6,924 nt of DNA from NCBI GenBank assembly GCA_946886875.1, contig CAMPJN010000199.1, positions 1 through 6,924 on the forward strand, in the 5' to 3' direction. The notes under the pieces were generated by a model, which made no database searches, was not told the DNA's origin, and saw only the letters and a program-made list of their open reading frames with translations. Source of the DNA: an uncultured Pseudomonas sp. (lineage in GTDB: Bacteria > Pseudomonadota > Gammaproteobacteria > Pseudomonadales > Pseudomonadaceae). This document shows, piece by piece, positions 4,712 through 6,924 of the stretch. The translations under genes were made by a program, and so were the position numbers. Each line of letters begins with the position of its first letter. Position 1 is the first letter of the stretch.

Positions 4712-6924
4712 TCAGGGCTTGTCGGTATCGGTCTTTGCCGCGCCAGCATTGGCGGCCTTGAGCAAGGACTTGGCGACGCCCAGATTAGCCTTGCGCACCG
4801 CTTCGATGAAGCCCTGCCACGGACGGTCGGTGATACCGACCAGCCCGAGATGGCCGTTCTCGCCATCGAGCAGGCGGCCGGTCACCGGTTGATCGAGGTA
4901 CTGGAACCAATGCACGCCGACGATCTGCGGCTCTTCCAGGGCTTTTGCCAGGAAATGCGCATAGGCCGGGCCGCGCTCCTCTTCCTTGTGCACCTCGGCG
5001 ACGCCGGCCCAGAACGGCCCACGGTCACGCGAGCCGAAGTGGAATTCGGTGACCAGCACTGGCTTGTCGAGTTCGCGCAACACGGCAAAGTCGTAGCCGT
5101 GCTGCGGCTCGCGGGTATAGAAGTTGAAGCTCAACAGATCGCAATACTCGGCGCAGGCGCGAACCGCCTCGACGATGCTGCTGGAGAAACGCCCGCCGAG
5201 CAGCAAGTGATTGGGCGCGTGCCACTCCAGCGACTCGGCGATGGTCTTGAAATAGGTGTCTGCGAACAAACGCAAGAAGGCCTGCATATCGCGCTCGATG
5301 GCCGGGTATTGAGGGTTCGGCGGCGGCGCCTGGAAACCCGGGTCTTCCATCAGCTCCCAGGCGTCGAGGGTGATGCCCCAGGCCTTGGACAGGCCATTCT
5401 GGTTGCGGTATCTGTCGCGCAGTTGCTTGAGGAAGGCACGCTTTGCCGGCACGTCGGTACTCAGGCGCAAAGTCGCATAGGCCAGCGCATAGCGCCCATT
5501 GGGATCGTCCTCCGGCCCGGCCCAGGCCAGTTCGTTGTCGGCGTAATAGCCGATCAACCAGGGGTCGTCACGGTGATCGCGCGAGGCGATGGCGATGGCC
5601 CGCTCGGCCGCCATGGCGAAGCGCGGGTCGAAAGGATCGGGCATGCCACCCCACCAATCGACCCCGGTGCTGATAGTCGCGTAGTCACCCTGGATCGACA
5701 GCGGAATGCTATACGGCATGCGCGCGTCACTGGCGAACGCCGGATCGCTCCAATTACCCAGGGTGTTGAAACCCCAGGCCTGTAAACGGTCCAGGCTGTG
5801 CTGGCGCCAGCGCGCGGGGTCGGCCGTGCCGTAACTGCGCTCGAGGTTGGCGCCGTAGAAATCGAACCAGCGGCCATGGGCGAAGGCACGGCCCTTGCTG
5901 GCGCCGGTGTCACTGCGATGGTCGCCGTTACCGAAATGGCCGGCCAGTGGCTCGTCTGCGCTGGGCAAGGCAGCGAACATAGCCTCGCGGCCTTCGATAT
6001 AGGTGCGCCCCTGTTCCGCCGTGACGGTATTGACCCCCAGGGAGTAGAACGGATTGCCCTCGGGAGTGACCAGAAACCAGCGCCCGTCACGCTTCTCGGT
6101 GCGGAAGAAGCCACTGGCATCGAAGCGCTGCGCGCCCAGCCAGCCGCCGAATTTATCCTGCTCGCGGCGCTCGGCCAGCCAGCTTTGCAGTTGTTCCTGC
6201 TCCTGGGTGGCGGCTTGTACGAGTTGCCCGTCGTTTTTCACTTTGCCCGGCCAACTGCCGCGGCTGAATTGGCCATAGGCATCGACGATGCCCTGGTAGG
6301 CCTGTGCGCGCAGATCGTCGTCGCGCACGCCGAACTGGCTGACGAGAATGCTCTGCGCGACGTCGGGCGCGGGTATCGACAAGGTCACCGCAGTTACCTG
6401 GCTGAGGTCCAGGGTGCCGGTCGCCGTTTCGGCCAACAATAGGCGCTGGCCCTGATGCAGCCACGGCATCGGTACGCCAGCGCGCATGCCCTGATCGCGC
6501 GGCGATGTGGCATGCAGCGGCAGCAGCAGGGTTTGCGCTGGCCCCGCCGGCAAGGCGATGCGGCTGTGCAAGCTGGCGCCGTCGGCGCTGTCGATCCGCA
6601 CATCGAGGGTCAGCGCCCAGTCCATGGCATTTTGCAGGCGTAACTCGACGGCCTTCTGTTGCGACCAATCCCAACTCCCCGACTCCGGTGCAAGACGCAG
6701 GCTGGGGTTGGGCGAAGGGTTGAAGGTGACCCGGCGCAGCACCTCATTGCCGATCGGTTCGGCGGTCAAGCTCGGCAGGAACGCATCGTCAGTGGTGACC
6801 TGCACCGCGTCCATGGGCCGGACGAAATTGAATAGCTGCTTGCCCTCCGCCATCAGGCCATTGCAATAACCCAGCAGTACCGACAGCAAAATGCTTGCTT
6901 GCAGCCTGGCATTAACCTTCAAAA
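4712..6924 (-). CDS. Exported glycoside hydrolase resembling GH50 beta-agarases; start at or beyond window edge
   Basis: A protein of about 736 residues, counted from a TTG at 6922. The frame is open to the window edge, so the true start may lie outside. The N-terminus (Lys, Arg, then ILLSVLLGY) is a signal peptide, probably cut after LMA near residue 25; LGYC is not a good lipobox because Tyr precedes Cys. Residues about 30-200 look like a beta-sandwich, carbohydrate-binding-type domain (GSWDWSQQKAVELRLQN), as in GH50 enzymes. Residues about 260-715 look like a TIM barrel: FYSLGVNTV at 292-300, WGFNTLGNWSD at 383-393, IGYYADNELAW at 457-467 with Glu464 as likely acid/base, VTEFHFG at 624-630 with Glu626 as likely nucleophile, then GVHWFQYLDQPVTGR. 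From memory, S. degradans Aga50D uses Glu534 and Glu695, nearly the same spacing (161 against 162). GH50 enzymes cleave beta-1,4 bonds of agarose; here the substrate is uncertain and may be another galactose-containing polysaccharide. Both catalytic Glu are intact. GH42/GH2-like clan A families are the alternative. Confidence 0.8.
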   Translation of the reverse strand, partial: LKVNARLQASILLSVLLGYCNGLMAEGKQLFNFVRPMDAVQVTTDDAFLPSLTAEPIGNEVLRRVTFNPSPNPSLRLAPESGSWDWSQQKAVELRLQNAMDWALTLDVRIDSADGASLHSRIALPAGPAQTLLLPLHATSPRDQGMRAGVPMPWLHQGQRLLLAETATGTLDLSQVTAVTLSIPAPDVAQSILVSQFGVRDDDLRAQAYQGIVDAYGQFSRGSWPGKVKNDGQLVQAATQEQEQLQSWLAERREQDKFGGWLGAQRFDASGFFRTEKRDGRWFLVTPEGNPFYSLGVNTVTAEQGRTYIEGREAMFAALPSADEPLAGHFGNGDHRSDTGASKGRAFAHGRWFDFYGANLERSYGTADPARWRQHSLDRLQAWGFNTLGNWSDPAFASDARMPYSIPLSIQGDYATISTGVDWWGGMPDPFDPRFAMAAERAIAIASRDHRDDPWLIGYYADNELAWAGPEDDPNGRYALAYATLRLSTDVPAKRAFLKQLRDRYRNQNGLSKAWGITLDAWELMEDPGFQAPPPNPQYPAIERDMQAFLRLFADTYFKTIAESLEWHAPNHLLLGGRFSSSIVEAVRACAEYCDLLSFNFYTREPQHGYDFAVLRELDKPVLVTEFHFGSRDRGPFWAGVAEVHKEEERGPAYAHFLAKALEEPQIVGVHWFQYLDQPVTGRLLDGENGHLGLVGITDRPWQGFIEAVRKANLGVAKSLLKAANAGAAKTDTDKP

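Noticed and set aside
4850..5785. Plus-strand open frame of 311 codons
   Set aside because: It lies wholly opposite the glycosidase coding frame, which contains both catalytic Glu motifs; there is no ribosome site or family signature on the plus strand.
1..6924. Search for a defence system, prophage, insertion sequence or CRISPR array
   Set aside because: The genes are all chromosomal envelope and metabolic genes; there are no transposase or integrase motifs, no terminal inverted repeats with target duplications, and no regularly spaced repeat array.

Overview
The window looks like chromosomal DNA of a Pseudomonas or a close gammaproteobacterial relative. The evidence is high GC, strong AGGAGG-type ribosome sites, two GTG starts, and a gene set (pha/sha antiporter operon, glycine-zipper lipoprotein, pdxH, OmpA-like lipoprotein, class VIII esterase) that I remember as grouped in P. 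aeruginosa and relatives. That synteny is recalled, not searched. All six genes lie on the minus strand, so transcription runs from right to left. There is no mobile element, tRNA, rRNA or CRISPR.

Layout in the direction of transcription (right to left): (1) 6924-4712, an exported glycoside hydrolase resembling GH50 beta-agarases, with its start at or just past the window edge; (2) 4619-3474, a serine-dependent esterase of the beta-lactamase fold, 92 nt downstream with no terminator between, so possibly co-transcribed; (3) 3319-2666, an OmpA-domain peptidoglycan-binding lipoprotein; (4) 2555-1905, pdxH, pyridoxamine 5'-phosphate oxidase of vitamin B6 metabolism; (5) 1708-1244, a SlyB-like glycine-zipper outer-membrane lipoprotein with a good sigma70-type promoter and a perfect 13-bp-stem terminator; (6) 891-1, the N-terminal 297 residues of PhaA/MrpA, the large subunit of the multisubunit monovalent cation/H+ antiporter, which opens an operon leaving the window on the left.

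Most genes concern the cell envelope: two outer-membrane lipoproteins, one cation antiporter and one secreted glycosidase. pdxH is a housekeeping enzyme. The least expected gene is the GH50-like glycosidase, because that family is known from agar degraders and nothing else here suggests agar use. Its real substrate is open.

The non-coding DNA holds a perfect GC-rich hairpin in the phaA leader and a set of TTTGCGG repeats, spaced by whole helical turns, next to the promoter of the glycine-zipper lipoprotein gene. I found no clear novel multi-gene system. The long plus-strand reading frames are antisense shadows of high-GC genes.
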